A DNA stretch of 64,000 nt, taken from Enterobacter cloacae. Its GTDB lineage: Bacteria; Pseudomonadota; Gammaproteobacteria; Enterobacterales; Enterobacteriaceae. Position 1 is the stretch's first letter; every line of letters begins with the position of its first letter. The position numbers and the translations under genes are program-made. The stretch covers positions 186,001 to 250,000 of the forward strand of contig NZ_JAALCJ010000002.1 in assembly GCF_011078175.1 (NCBI RefSeq). Reading direction: 5' to 3'. This document shows positions 9,813 through 18,189 of this stretch, piece after piece. The notes below the pieces were generated by a model. The model was not told where the DNA came from and made no database searches. It was given only the letters and a program-made list of their open reading frames with translations.

Positions 9813-9828
9813 ATTGCCCGGGACAAAT

Positions 9829-10881
9829 TTAGCCGCGACGCGCTTTAACCGCATCCGCCAGCTGACGCAGGATCGTATCGGTATCGTCCCAGCCAATGCA
9901 GGCATCCGTCACGCTCTTACCGTAGACCAGCGGCTCGCTGCCCTCCAGGTTCTGGTTGCCTTCCACCAGATGGCTCTCAATCATCACCCCAATCACTGCG
10001 CGTTCACCGCTGGCGATCTGCTGACAAACATCTGCGCCGACTTCCATCTGCTTTTTAAACTGTTTGCTGGAGTTGGCATGGCTGAAATCGATCATCACCT
10101 GCGGTGGCAGACCCGCTTTCTCCAGCCCTGCTTTTACCTCTGCCACGTGTTTAGCGCTGTAGTTAGGCTCTTTACCGCCGCGCAGAATGATATGGCAATC
10201 GCCATTACCGCTGGTATTCACGATAGCCGAGTGGCCCCACTTGGTCACCGACAGGAAGCAGTGCGGCGCGCCAGCCGCATTGATAGCATCGATGGCGACC
10301 TTAATGGTGCCGTCAGTACCGTTTTTAAAACCCACCGGACATGACAGGCCAGACGCCAGCTCGCGGTGCACCTGAGATTCAGTCGTACGCGCGCCAATGG
10401 CTCCCCAGCTCATCAGGTCAGCCAGATACTGCGGGGTGATCATATCGAGGAATTCTCCGGCAGCAGGCAGCCCGCTGTCGTTAATTTCCAGCAGCAGCTT
10501 ACGCGCAATGCGCAGGCCATCGTTGATCTGGAAGCTGTTGTCCATGTGCGGATCGTTAATCAGCCCTTTCCAGCCCACGGTGGTACGCGGTTTTTCGAAA
10601 TAGACGCGCATTACGATTTCCAGTTCGTCCTTCAGCTCTTCACGCAGGGTGAGGAGTCGTGACGCATACTCTTTGGCCGCAGCAGGATCGTGAATGGAGC
10701 ACGGCCCGATCACCACCAGAAGCCGATCGTCGCTTCCTTTGAGGATCTTGTGGATCGCCTTGCGGGCATGAGACACCGTGTTGGCGGCATTTTCGGTAGC
10801 GGGGAATTTTTCAAGGAGCGCTACGGGAGGTAATAACTCGTTGATCTCTTTGATACGTAAATCGTCGTTCTGATAATTCAT
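9829..10881 (-). CDS. aroG: AroG, phenylalanine-sensitive DAHP synthase
   Basis: AroG condenses phosphoenolpyruvate and erythrose-4-phosphate, the first step of the shikimate pathway. The 350-residue protein has the class I signatures GPCSIHDP (near residue 59) and the PRTTVGWKG loop. The metal-ligand residues (Cys, His, Glu, Asp) are in conserved blocks such as IDFSHANS. The start MNYQNDDLRIKEINE is that of AroG, not AroF or AroH. A TyrR box overlaps its promoter. Confidence 0.98.
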   Translation of the reverse strand: MNYQNDDLRIKEINELLPPVALLEKFPATENAANTVSHARKAIHKILKGSDDRLLVVIGPCSIHDPAAAKEYASRLLTLREELKDELEIVMRVYFEKPRTTVGWKGLINDPHMDNSFQINDGLRIARKLLLEINDSGLPAAGEFLDMITPQYLADLMSWGAIGARTTESQVHRELASGLSCPVGFKNGTDGTIKVAIDAINAAGAPHCFLSVTKWGHSAIVNTSGNGDCHIILRGGKEPNYSAKHVAEVKAGLEKAGLPPQVMIDFSHANSSKQFKKQMEVGADVCQQIASGERAVIGVMIESHLVEGNQNLEGSEPLVYGKSVTDACIGWDDTDTILRQLADAVKARRG

Positions 10882-10928
10882 CTTCTTTCCGGCTCTGCCA
10901 TATCTTTAGTAATGAAAGCAATGCTTTC

Positions 10929-10969
10929 AATCTAACTTGTCGGCCCCGAAGTGTAAACGGGCTTTTACA
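10929..10969 (-). promoter_or_regulatory. aroG promoter with TyrR box
   Basis: On the minus strand TTTACA (complement of 10952-10957) and TAGATT (complement of 10929-10934) are 17 bp apart. The -35 lies inside the perfect TyrR palindrome TGTAAA-N6-TTTACA (10952-10969). TyrR with an aromatic amino acid would therefore block polymerase, as in E. coli aroG. The rest of 10882-11185 shows nothing else I can name. Confidence 0.85.
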
Positions 10970-11185
10970 CTTCACGCAGATAATTCCTGGAATTCGCCTA
11001 AAATTCACCACAAAATAGCGAAAAATGAGATCTGGCCTAAACTTTTTACTTGTAACAGCTGAATTGAAATATTTATACGCGATTCCATTCTGCCCTCACG
11101 CAGAAATCCGGGATCTTTCGCCACTGAACAAGATGCACTGTTGGAGAATGTTATCCAGCGTAACGATAAGAACAGGAGCACCATG

Positions 11186-11545
11186 ATGAAAATGACGAAA
11201 CTGACTACGCTTTTCCTGACGGCAACCCTTACCCTGGCAAGCGGCAGCGTGCTGGCAGCCGATACCGGCTCATCCGGCAGCAACGGTGACGCGAACGCTG
11301 CCGCCGAAGCAGGCCAGGTTGCGCCGGATGCAAAACAGAATATCGCGCCAAATAATGTTGATAACAGCAACATCAACACGGGCAATACTAACACCGGCGG
11401 TACGAATACCGGCACCATGAACCACGACGGCATGACCAGCGATGAGGTTCATAAAAACTCGATGTGTAAAGACGGGAAATGTCCGGACCCCAATGAGAAA
11501 GTGGGTAGCGATGCCGATACCAAAACGGACGGTACTACTCAGTAA
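11186..11545 (+). CDS. ybgS: YbgS, secreted protein of unknown function
   Basis: This 119-residue protein resembles E. coli YbgS (126 aa). A signal peptide is evident: MKMTK, hydrophobic core, cleavage probably after SVLA near residue 24. The mature part is low-complexity, rich in Asn, Gly, Thr and Asp, and ends KTDGTTQ as in E. coli. A Cys pair sits in MCKDGKCPD. The ATG at 11186 is better spaced from AGGAG than the ATG three bases earlier. No function is known; a periplasmic location is inferred from the signal. Confidence 0.88.
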   Translation: MKMTKLTTLFLTATLTLASGSVLAADTGSSGSNGDANAAAEAGQVAPDAKQNIAPNNVDNSNINTGNTNTGGTNTGTMNHDGMTSDEVHKNSMCKDGKCPDPNEKVGSDADTKTDGTTQ

Positions 11546-11566
11546 CCTTTTGTAAGGTAAAAACAG

Positions 11567-11591
11567 GGGGAGCGAATGCTCTCCTTTTTTA
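11567..11591 (+). terminator. Terminator downstream of ybgS
   Basis: The hairpin GGGAGC - gaat - GCTCTCC is followed by TTTTTT, directly before zitB. Confidence 0.75.
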
Positions 11592-11645
11592 TTTAACCTT
11601 TTAAAAACGCTACACTAAAAATAATAATAAACCAGGAACGATTCC

Positions 11646-12584
11646 ATGGCGCACTCCCACTCCCATACTCCCTCTACTGGCGATGAAAATGCCAAACGGC
11701 TGCTGCTGGCTTTCGGCGTCACCGCCACCTTTATGATCATTGAGGTAATCGGCGGGCTGATATCCGGTTCGCTGGCGCTGCTGGCCGACGCCGGGCATAT
11801 GCTGACTGACGCTGCCGCGCTTCTGTTTGCCCTGCTGGCCGTGCAGTTTGCCCGTCGTCCACCCAATGCCCGACACACCTTTGGCTGGCTCAGGCTGACC
11901 ACGCTGGCCGCCTTTGTGAATGCTATTGCATTGGTAGTCATTACTATTCTTATCGTCTGGGAGGCTTTTCAGCGCTTTCGGCATCCCCAACCGGTAGCCG
12001 GGACAACGATGATGGTGATTGCCATTGCCGGCCTGGTTGCCAATATTCTGGCGTTCTGGATCTTGCACCGCGGCAGCAGCGAAAAAAATCTGAACGTGCG
12101 GGCCGCGGCGCTGCACGTGCTCGGTGATTTGCTGGGTTCTGTTGGTGCGATTGTGGCCGCGCTGATTATTATGGGTACGGGCTGGACCCCTATCGACCCG
12201 ATTCTTTCCGTGCTGGTATCGTGCCTGGTATTGCGCAGCGCCTGGCGGCTATTGAAGGAGAGCGTTAATGAGCTGCTGGAAGGCGCGCCCACGTCACTGG
12301 ATATTGGCGAACTGAAGCGCAACCTGAGTCGCTCCATTCCTGAGGTTCGTAACGTCCATCACGTTCACGTCTGGCTGGTTGGGGAAAAACCGCTTATGAC
12401 GCTGCACGTTCAGGTTGTTCCGCCCCACGATCACGACGCGCTGCTTGAACGTATTCAGCACTTCCTTGAGCATCACTACGAGATTGCGCACTCCACTATC
12501 CAGATGGAGTACCAGCCTTGCAGCGGGCCAGACTGCCACCTTAACGAGGCGCAGTCCGGCCACTCACACGCACATCACCATTAA
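11646..12584 (+). CDS. zitB: ZitB, zinc-proton antiporter of the cation diffusion facilitator family
   Basis: ZitB exports cytosolic zinc. The 312 residues have six predicted membrane helices. The metal-site residues His and Asp in [12 protein letters not shown] (helix 2) and in [12 protein letters not shown] (helix 5) are typical of the family. His-rich ends (MAHSHSHTP and SGHSHAHHH) and a C-terminal cytoplasmic domain from about residue 210 are also present. Its TAA overlaps the convergent pnuC stop by three bases. Confidence 0.96.
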   Translation: MAHSHSHTPSTGDENAKRLLLAFGVTATFMIIEVIGGLISGSLALLADAGHMLTDAAALLFALLAVQFARRPPNARHTFGWLRLTTLAAFVNAIALVVITILIVWEAFQRFRHPQPVAGTTMMVIAIAGLVANILAFWILHRGSSEKNLNVRAAALHVLGDLLGSVGAIVAALIIMGTGWTPIDPILSVLVSCLVLRSAWRLLKESVNELLEGAPTSLDIGELKRNLSRSIPEVRNVHHVHVWLVGEKPLMTLHVQVVPPHDHDALLERIQHFLEHHYEIAHSTIQMEYQPCSGPDCHLNEAQSGHSHAHHH

Positions 12585-13300
12585 CGGGAAAGCGCGCGAG
12601 AGCCACGCTCGCGCGCGCTGTTAATCCACATGCGGCTGCCGTTGAGAGCAATGACGGTCAGCAGCATGTACTCCAGCGACATGGCATAAACGCCCTGACG
12701 GGCAAAAATCACCACGCTAATCACGTTAATCACTACCCATAACAGCCAGTTCTCAACGTATTTACGCGTCATCAGGATCATCGCCGCAATCGACAACACC
12801 ATCATGCAGGAATCCCAGAACGGGAAGGCATCCGGCTGAAGCTCTGGCAGGGTAACGTTCAACCCCAGCCCCGACATCACCGAGACCGCCACGCGCGTCA
12901 GGAAGGCAAATACCGGATCGATAAAGACGGTCATCAGGCCGATAGCCACCACGCAGGCCGCGAGCCAGGCGATCGCTTTTGGCAACGGCAGCCAGCGGAT
13001 TTGCAGCTCCGCCTCCTGCTGGCTGTTTTGCCGCGACCAGGCATACCAGCCGTAGATGTTGGCCGCGAAGAAGAACAGCTGTAGAAGCAGGCTGGCGTAG
13101 AGCTGGATCTGGAAGAAGATGATCGCAAACAGCGTAACGTTAATCAGCCCGAACGCATAGTTGCCGATCTTCTCCAGGCTGGCCAGCCAGATACAGAGTA
13201 AACCGGCCAGCGTACCTACCGCTTCAATCCAGGACAGGTCATAGCCGCCCGCACCAATCGGGATGTGAACCAGGATGTTCTGTGTACTAAAAAAATCCAT
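12581..13300 (-). CDS. pnuC: PnuC, nicotinamide riboside transporter
   Basis: PnuC carries nicotinamide riboside across the inner membrane for NAD salvage. The 239-residue protein has seven to eight hydrophobic helices and the conserved cores IYGWYAW and FPFWDS. I chose the ATG at 13300 ([14 protein letters not shown]) because upstream residues are not conserved and TTCTCC (GGAGAA) precedes it. It lies 22 bp after nadA and should share the NadR-controlled transcript. Confidence 0.96.
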   Translation of the reverse strand: MDFFSTQNILVHIPIGAGGYDLSWIEAVGTLAGLLCIWLASLEKIGNYAFGLINVTLFAIIFFQIQLYASLLLQLFFFAANIYGWYAWSRQNSQQEAELQIRWLPLPKAIAWLAACVVAIGLMTVFIDPVFAFLTRVAVSVMSGLGLNVTLPELQPDAFPFWDSCMMVLSIAAMILMTRKYVENWLLWVVINVISVVIFARQGVYAMSLEYMLLTVIALNGSRMWINSARERGSRALSR

Positions 13301-13322
13301 TTTTTCTCCGGGGCGTAATGAG

Positions 13323-14366
13323 TTAAGTACGTAGTGTAGCCGCAAAATCCAGCATACGGTTAAGCGGAATTAACGCGCCTTCACGCAGGGCGGCATCCAC
13401 GTGGATCTCATGCGCTACACCACCGTTCTCCAGCCCCTCCGCAATCGCTTTGAGCCCATTCATCGCCATCCACGGACAATGCGCGCAGCTTCGGCAGGTC
13501 GCCCCTTCTCCGGCGGTCGGCGCTTCGAGCAACGTTTTTTCCGGCACGGCCTGCTGCATTTTGTAGAAGATACCGCGATCGGTCGCCACAATGAGCTGCT
13601 TGTGCGGCAGGGTTTTCGCAGCATGAATAAGCTGGCTGGTTGACCCGACGGCATCCGCCATGTCGACGATGGACTGCGGGGATTCCGGGTGCACCAGAAT
13701 CGCGGCGTCCGGGTATAACCCTCTCATGCGCGTCAGGGCCTGGGTCTTAAACTCGTCGTGAACGATACAGGCACCCTGCCAGCACAGCACATCCGCACCG
13801 GTCTGTTTTTGCACGTAGTGACCCAGATGACGATCGGGCGCCCAGAGGATTTTTTCCCCCAGGCTGTCCAGATGCTCAATCAGCTCAACGGCGATACTGG
13901 ACGTCACCACCCAGTCTGCCCGGGCTTTCACGGCAGCGGAGGTGTTGGCGTAGACTACGACGGTACGGTCAGGGTGAGCATCACAGAAGGCGGTGAATTC
14001 ATCAATCGGGCAACCGAGGTCGAGAGAGCATTCGGCATTCAGCGTTGGCATCAGAACCATTTTTTCCGGACTGAGGATTTTTGCCGTTTCCCCCATAAAA
14101 CGCACCCCAGCGACAAGGAGCGTGGAAGCAGAATGTTTTGCACCGAAGCGTGCCATCTCCAGTGAATCAGAAATACAGCCCCCCGTCTCCTCCGCCAGCT
14201 GCTGGATTTCCGGGTCGGTGTAGTAATGTGCCACCATCACCGCATCTCGCTCTTTCAGAAGACGTCTGATCTTCTCGCGGTAGAACTGCTTTTCAGCCTG
14301 GCTTAGCGGAACAGGCTTTGGCGGAAACGGATAGATGGCGGCTTCGGGATCAAACATCACACTCAT
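13323..14366 (-). CDS. nadA: NadA, quinolinate synthase
   Basis: NadA condenses iminoaspartate and dihydroxyacetone phosphate to quinolinate in NAD synthesis, using a [4Fe-4S] cluster. The 347 aa match E. coli when the start is [16 protein letters not shown] (ATG at 14366). The cluster cysteines appear in [21 protein letters not shown] and [12 protein letters not shown]. The neighbouring pnuC gives an NAD biosynthesis-salvage operon under a NadR box. Confidence 0.97.
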   Translation of the reverse strand: MSVMFDPEAAIYPFPPKPVPLSQAEKQFYREKIRRLLKERDAVMVAHYYTDPEIQQLAEETGGCISDSLEMARFGAKHSASTLLVAGVRFMGETAKILSPEKMVLMPTLNAECSLDLGCPIDEFTAFCDAHPDRTVVVYANTSAAVKARADWVVTSSIAVELIEHLDSLGEKILWAPDRHLGHYVQKQTGADVLCWQGACIVHDEFKTQALTRMRGLYPDAAILVHPESPQSIVDMADAVGSTSQLIHAAKTLPHKQLIVATDRGIFYKMQQAVPEKTLLEAPTAGEGATCRSCAHCPWMAMNGLKAIAEGLENGGVAHEIHVDAALREGALIPLNRMLDFAATLRT

Positions 14367-14438
14367 TATGGCTTCTCGTTTTACTGGCTTAACAATATTG
14401 CCTTTGTTTTGCATGAGATAACAAAAATGAGGCAATGG

Positions 14439-14456
14439 TGTTTTATATACTAAACA
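14439..14456 (-). promoter_or_regulatory. NadR operator upstream of nadA-pnuC
   Basis: The 18-bp element TGTTTTATATACTAAACA matches the NadR consensus TGTTTA-N6-TAAACA with one mismatch. It lies 73-90 bp before the nadA ATG. NadR with NAD or ATP represses nadA in E. coli and Salmonella. Confidence 0.8.
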
Positions 14457-14504
14457 AGATAGCGAATTTGAGGGGGAATGTCATCGGGAATTGATGCCGG
14501 TAGC

Positions 14505-14541
14505 ATTTGTCGGGTGGCGGCTTCGCCTTACCCGACCTACA
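14505..14541. repeat. REP-type palindrome between nadA and the tRNA operon
   Basis: The arms GTCGGGT (14509-14515) and ACCCGAC (14530-14536) enclose GGCGGCTTCGCC, the typical REP layout. It lies in the gap between the tRNA terminator and the nadA promoter. Confidence 0.75.
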
Positions 14542-14567
14542 GGGTAAGTTTCTGAACTTCAGATAGC

Positions 14568-14594
14568 AAAAAAGCGCCTTTAGGGCGCTTTTTT
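14568..14594 (-). terminator. Terminator of the Lys/Val tRNA operon
   Basis: The 11-bp stem AAAAAAGCGCC/GGCGCTTTTTT with loop TTTAG ends in T6 on either strand. On the minus strand it follows the last tRNA-Lys and the distal tRNA-like repeat. Confidence 0.88.
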
Positions 14595-14598
14595 ACAT

Positions 14599-14673
14599 TG
14601 GTGGGTCGTGCAGGATGACTCGGCTTCGCCTCGCCCTTCGGGCCGTTGCTGAAGCAACGTTATCCTTCACGTT
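14599..14673 (-). repeat. tRNA-like repeat copy 1 (distal), begins with tRNA-Lys 3' end
   Basis: This 75-nt segment shares its outer 18 nt with the 3' end of tRNA-Lys, including CCA. The rest does not match a tRNA. Read as minus-strand RNA it can fold as a closing stem GUGAAGGAU/AUCCUGCAC (one mismatch) around three hairpins with loops of three to four bases. A second copy at 15106-15180 differs at three positions. It lies between the last tRNA-Lys and the terminator. Pairings were checked by eye; function is unknown. Confidence 0.7.
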
Positions 14674-14699
14674 TAATATCTGAGTAAAACATTAAAAAT

Positions 14700-14775
14700 T
14701 GGTGGGTCGTGCAGGATTCGAACCTGCGACCAATTGATTAAAAGTCAACTGCTCTACCAACTGAGCTAACGACCC
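14700..14775 (-). tRNA. tRNA-Lys (anticodon TTT)
   Basis: 76 nt including the encoded CCA, with acceptor GGGTCGT/ACGACCC and anticodon loop CTTTTAA. Identical to the three other Lys copies here; last tRNA of the operon. Confidence 0.97.
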
Positions 14776-14806
14776 CTTGCGGGATGTACTTCAACTTTAT
14801 TCAGGC

Positions 14807-14882
14807 TGGTGGGTCGTGCAGGATTCGAACCTGCGACCAATTGATTAAAAGTCAACTGCTCTACCAACTGAGCTAACGACCC
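14807..14882 (-). tRNA. tRNA-Lys (anticodon TTT)
   Basis: 76 nt with CCA, identical to the neighbouring copies. The spacer to the next copy is 31 bp. Confidence 0.97.
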
Positions 14883-14923
14883 ATTTGGGTGTTGCCTGAA
14901 TTATCACTCGGAACCAATAAAAT

Positions 14924-14999
14924 TGGTGGGTCGTGCAGGATTCGAACCTGCGACCAATTGATTAAAAGTCAACTGCTCTACCAACTGAGCTAACGACCC
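14924..14999 (-). tRNA. tRNA-Lys (anticodon TTT)
   Basis: 76 nt with CCA, identical to the other copies. Only three bases separate it from the upstream tRNA-Val, so the two must be released by processing of one precursor. Confidence 0.97.
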
Positions 15000-15002
15000 G
15001 AG

Positions 15003-15078
15003 TGGTGGGTGATGACGGGCTCGAACCGCCGACCCCCTCCGTGTAAAGGAGATGCTCTACCAACTGAGCTAATCACCC
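15003..15078 (-). tRNA. tRNA-Val (anticodon TAC)
   Basis: 76 nt with CCA. Acceptor GGGTGAT/ATCACCC, D-stem GCTC/GAGC, anticodon loop TTTACAC. It is the only Val gene in this operon, whereas E. coli carries two in the equivalent lys-val cluster. Confidence 0.96.
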
Positions 15079-15105
15079 ACTCTGAACTGCCGGTACTGCT
15101 TTAAG

Positions 15106-15180
15106 TGGTGGGTCGTGCAGGATGACTCGGCTTCGCCTCGTCCTACGGGCCGTTGCTGACGCAACGTTATCCTTCACGTT
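15106..15180 (-). repeat. tRNA-like repeat copy 2 (proximal), begins with tRNA-Lys 3' end
   Basis: 75 nt, 72 identical to the copy at 14599-14673. Two of the three changes fall in predicted loops and one gives an A-C mismatch in a small stem. It occupies the spacer between the first tRNA-Lys and tRNA-Val, where a mature tRNA gene would fit. It lacks D, anticodon and T arms, so it is not a functional tRNA. Confidence 0.7.
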
Positions 15181-15205
15181 AAACTATCGCTATCCACCTA
15201 ACGAT

Positions 15206-15281
15206 TGGTGGGTCGTGCAGGATTCGAACCTGCGACCAATTGATTAAAAGTCAACTGCTCTACCAACTGAGCTAACGACCC
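15206..15281 (-). tRNA. tRNA-Lys (anticodon TTT), first gene of the operon
   Basis: 76 nt with CCA, identical to the three downstream copies. It corresponds in position to E. coli lysT, just downstream of the tol-pal operon. Confidence 0.97.
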
Positions 15282-15331
15282 AATTTTGCGCTGCTTTCAC
15301 GTTGTTTGATATCCCGTGGCAACGGCGGCAT

Positions 15332-15359
15332 ATATTACTGATTTAAGAATTCTGCGCAA
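15332..15359 (-). promoter_or_regulatory. Probable promoter of the tRNA operon
   Basis: On the minus strand TTGCGC (complement of 15354-15359) and TAATAT (complement of 15332-15337) are 16 bp apart. They are followed by a GC-rich discriminator (GCCGCCG), as expected for growth-rate and stringent control of stable RNA promoters. Confidence 0.5.
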
Positions 15360-15403
15360 CAAAAATTTCGATGAAGATCACTTAACTGCTTAGGAATCAT
15401 GCT

Positions 15404-15437
15404 GCATGACCAGAAATAACACGATTTCTGGTCATGC
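15404..15437 (-). terminator. Perfect hairpin at the end of the tol-pal operon
   Basis: A perfect 14-bp inverted repeat, GCATGACCAGAAAT / ATTTCTGGTCATGC with a six-base loop, starts five bases after the cpoB stop. There is no T-run, so it may mark the mRNA 3' end through exonuclease arrest or act with Rho. Confidence 0.6.
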
Positions 15438-15442
15438 GATAA

Positions 15443-16231
15443 TCATCCCATCGAACTCAAACGTTTTTGCGCTTGCTTAGCGCCGTCGGTACCCGGGAAT
15501 TTCGCAACCACCTGCTGATAAACCGCTTTGGCTTTAGCCGTGTCGCCTTTGTCCTGCATGATCACGCCGACTTTATACATCGCATCAGGCGCTTTCGGTG
15601 ATTTCGGGTAATTTTTCACCACAGAGGCAAAATAAAACGCCGCATCATCCTTTTTACCCTTGTTGTAATTCAACTGACCCAGCCAGTAATTCGCATTTGG
15701 CTGGTAAGTGGAATCAGGGTACTTCTTCACGAAGTTCTGAAACGCAACGATAGCATCGTCCTGGCGCGATTTGTTCTGCACCAGGGCAATGGCCGCGTTA
15801 TAGTCCGTATTCGCGTCACCGCTCTGTACAGGCGCACCAGAGGAAGAAGAGGCATCTGTCGCAGGTGCAGGCGTCGCCGCACCGCTTTGATCGCCCGCCG
15901 CTGGCTGAGCTGCTGCTCCGCCGCTGTTCAGGCTATCCATCTGCAACAAAATTTGCTTCTGGCGCTCCACGACCTGATTAAGCTGATACTGACTCTCCTG
16001 GATCTGACCACGGAGGGAATCAATATCATTCTGGTTATCAGAAAGCTGCTGCTGGAGTTGAGTTAAAAGCTGGCTGTGAGCGTTAGAAATACGCTCGAGT
16101 TGAGTAACCCGGTCTTCTACCGAGCCTGAGCCGACACTACTGATTGGTGCCTGAGCAAAAGCGGCCCAGGGGGCCGCTATTCCAACCAGTAACGACAGAC
16201 TCATCAGATGATGTCTGAAGTTACTGCTCAT
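15443..16231 (-). CDS. cpoB: CpoB (YbgF), periplasmic coordinator of peptidoglycan synthesis and Tol
   Basis: CpoB binds TolA and PBP1B and couples outer-membrane constriction to septal wall synthesis. The 262-residue protein has a signal peptide ending near AAFA (residue 26). A coiled-coil trimerisation segment covers about 40-105 (many Gln and Leu heptads), then a Ala/Ser/Pro-rich linker. Tetratricopeptide repeats run from about 145 to the end (NANYWLGQLNYNKGKKDDA and similar). It is the last gene of tolQRAB-pal-cpoB, nine bases after pal. Confidence 0.96.
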   Translation of the reverse strand: MSSNFRHHLMSLSLLVGIAAPWAAFAQAPISSVGSGSVEDRVTQLERISNAHSQLLTQLQQQLSDNQNDIDSLRGQIQESQYQLNQVVERQKQILLQMDSLNSGGAAAQPAAGDQSGAATPAPATDASSSSGAPVQSGDANTDYNAAIALVQNKSRQDDAIVAFQNFVKKYPDSTYQPNANYWLGQLNYNKGKKDDAAFYFASVVKNYPKSPKAPDAMYKVGVIMQDKGDTAKAKAVYQQVVAKFPGTDGAKQAQKRLSSMG

Positions 16232-16240
16232 GCAATTCTC

Positions 16241-16786
<546 letters not shown>

Positions 16787-16796
16787 TTAATTATTA

Positions 16797-18089
16797 TTAC
16801 AGATACGGCGACCAGGCAGGTGATTTTACCTGTCCATCAGTTGCCGGAAGACGCGCTTTGAAACGCCCATCTGTAGAAACCAGATTCAGCACGGATCCCA
16901 TCCCCTGAGAAGAGCTGTAGATTACCATGGTGCCGTTAGGTGCCAGACTTGGCGTTTCATCCAGGAACGTTGACGACAGTACTTGTACGCCCCCCGTTAC
17001 CAGATCTTGTTTGGCAATGTGCTGCTGACCACCCGCAGTACTGACCATTACCATTGTTTTACCATCGGCACTGACGTCAGCATCCTGGTTCTGAGAACCT
17101 TCCCAGGTAATACGCTGCGCTGCTCCGCCGTTGATATTCACTTTATAAACTTGTGGACGACCCGCCTGGTCAGACGTAAAGGCCAGATTCTGGCTGTCCG
17201 GGAACCAGGTTGGCTCAGTGTTGTTGCTACGACCATCCGTGACCTGACGGATCTGACCAGAACCAATATCCATCACGTACAGGTTCAGACTACCGGTTTT
17301 AGACAGGGCAAACGCCAGTTTGGTGCCGTCCGGAGAGAACGCAGGCGCACCGTTGTGACGCGGGAATGACGCAACCTGACGCACAGCACCGTTAGAGAGC
17401 GTCTGGATAACCAGCGCGGAACGGCCGCTTTCAAAGGTCACGTACGCCAGCTTAGAGCCGTCCGGAGACCATGCTGGAGACATCAGCGGCTGCGGTGAAC
17501 GGTGTACGGTGAACTGGTTGTAACCATCGTAGTCAGAGACGCGCAGCTCATAAGGGAACTGGCCGCCGTTGGTCTGTACTACGTACGCGATACGGGTACG
17601 GAACGCACCTTTAATACCGGTCAGCTTCTCAAACACTTCGTCACTGGCCGTGTGGCCTGCGTAACGCAGCCACTGCTTGTTCACTTTATAGGTGTTTTGA
17701 GCCAGAACGGTACCCGGCGCACCGCCGGTATCCACCAGTTGATACGCAACGTTATAGCCGCCGTCTGGCGCAGGGGTAACCTGTCCAACAACCACCGCAT
17801 CAATTCCCAGTGCAGACCATGCAGCAGGTTGAACTTCCTGCGCAGTACCCGGCTGCTGCGGCAGACGAGAACGATCTAAGGGGTTGAATTTACCGCTGTT
17901 ACGCAGGTCAGCTGCAACAATGCCGCCAATATCTTCAGGCGCAGCGCCCGGGCCTGCCCACTGGAACGGAACGACACCGATTGGACGCGCTGAGTCGTTC
18001 CAGTCGGTAATGTCGATGCTTACCGTGGCATGCACTGCTGACGTCAACAGTACTAAAAAACCAAAAGCTAATCGTAATGCCTGCTTCAT
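16797..18089 (-). CDS. tolB: TolB, periplasmic beta-propeller of the Tol-Pal system
   Basis: TolB binds Pal and cycles with TolA. A signal peptide (cleavage near A21, AVHA) is followed by an N-terminal alpha/beta domain (about 22-160). A six-bladed propeller follows with repeated [22 protein letters not shown] and [11 protein letters not shown] motifs. Of two adjacent ATGs, the second (18089) has better spacing from GGGAG and gives the family length of 430. The residues after the signal ([12 protein letters not shown]) differ from E. coli, which is notable in the TolA-binding N-terminus. Confidence 0.96.
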   Translation of the reverse strand: MKQALRLAFGFLVLLTSAVHATVSIDITDWNDSARPIGVVPFQWAGPGAAPEDIGGIVAADLRNSGKFNPLDRSRLPQQPGTAQEVQPAAWSALGIDAVVVGQVTPAPDGGYNVAYQLVDTGGAPGTVLAQNTYKVNKQWLRYAGHTASDEVFEKLTGIKGAFRTRIAYVVQTNGGQFPYELRVSDYDGYNQFTVHRSPQPLMSPAWSPDGSKLAYVTFESGRSALVIQTLSNGAVRQVASFPRHNGAPAFSPDGTKLAFALSKTGSLNLYVMDIGSGQIRQVTDGRSNNTEPTWFPDSQNLAFTSDQAGRPQVYKVNINGGAAQRITWEGSQNQDADVSADGKTMVMVSTAGGQQHIAKQDLVTGGVQVLSSTFLDETPSLAPNGTMVIYSSSQGMGSVLNLVSTDGRFKARLPATDGQVKSPAWSPYL

Positions 18090-18189
18090 CATATCTCCCT
18101 TATCCGAACAATAAGTCCTGGATAATTTAGCAGAAGGTTAACAAACTCAAATACACAAAACTATCAGAACCCGATAACCGCAGCTCTGC

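Noticed and set aside
14700..14775. tRNA-Lys as an integration site of a genomic island
   Set aside because: Both sides are core genes in E. coli order, and the partial tRNA 3' ends are linked to the structured repeat, not to an integrase.
14599..15281. Regularly spaced identical blocks resembling a CRISPR array
   Set aside because: The repeated blocks are complete 76-nt tRNA-Lys genes, with spacers of unequal length.
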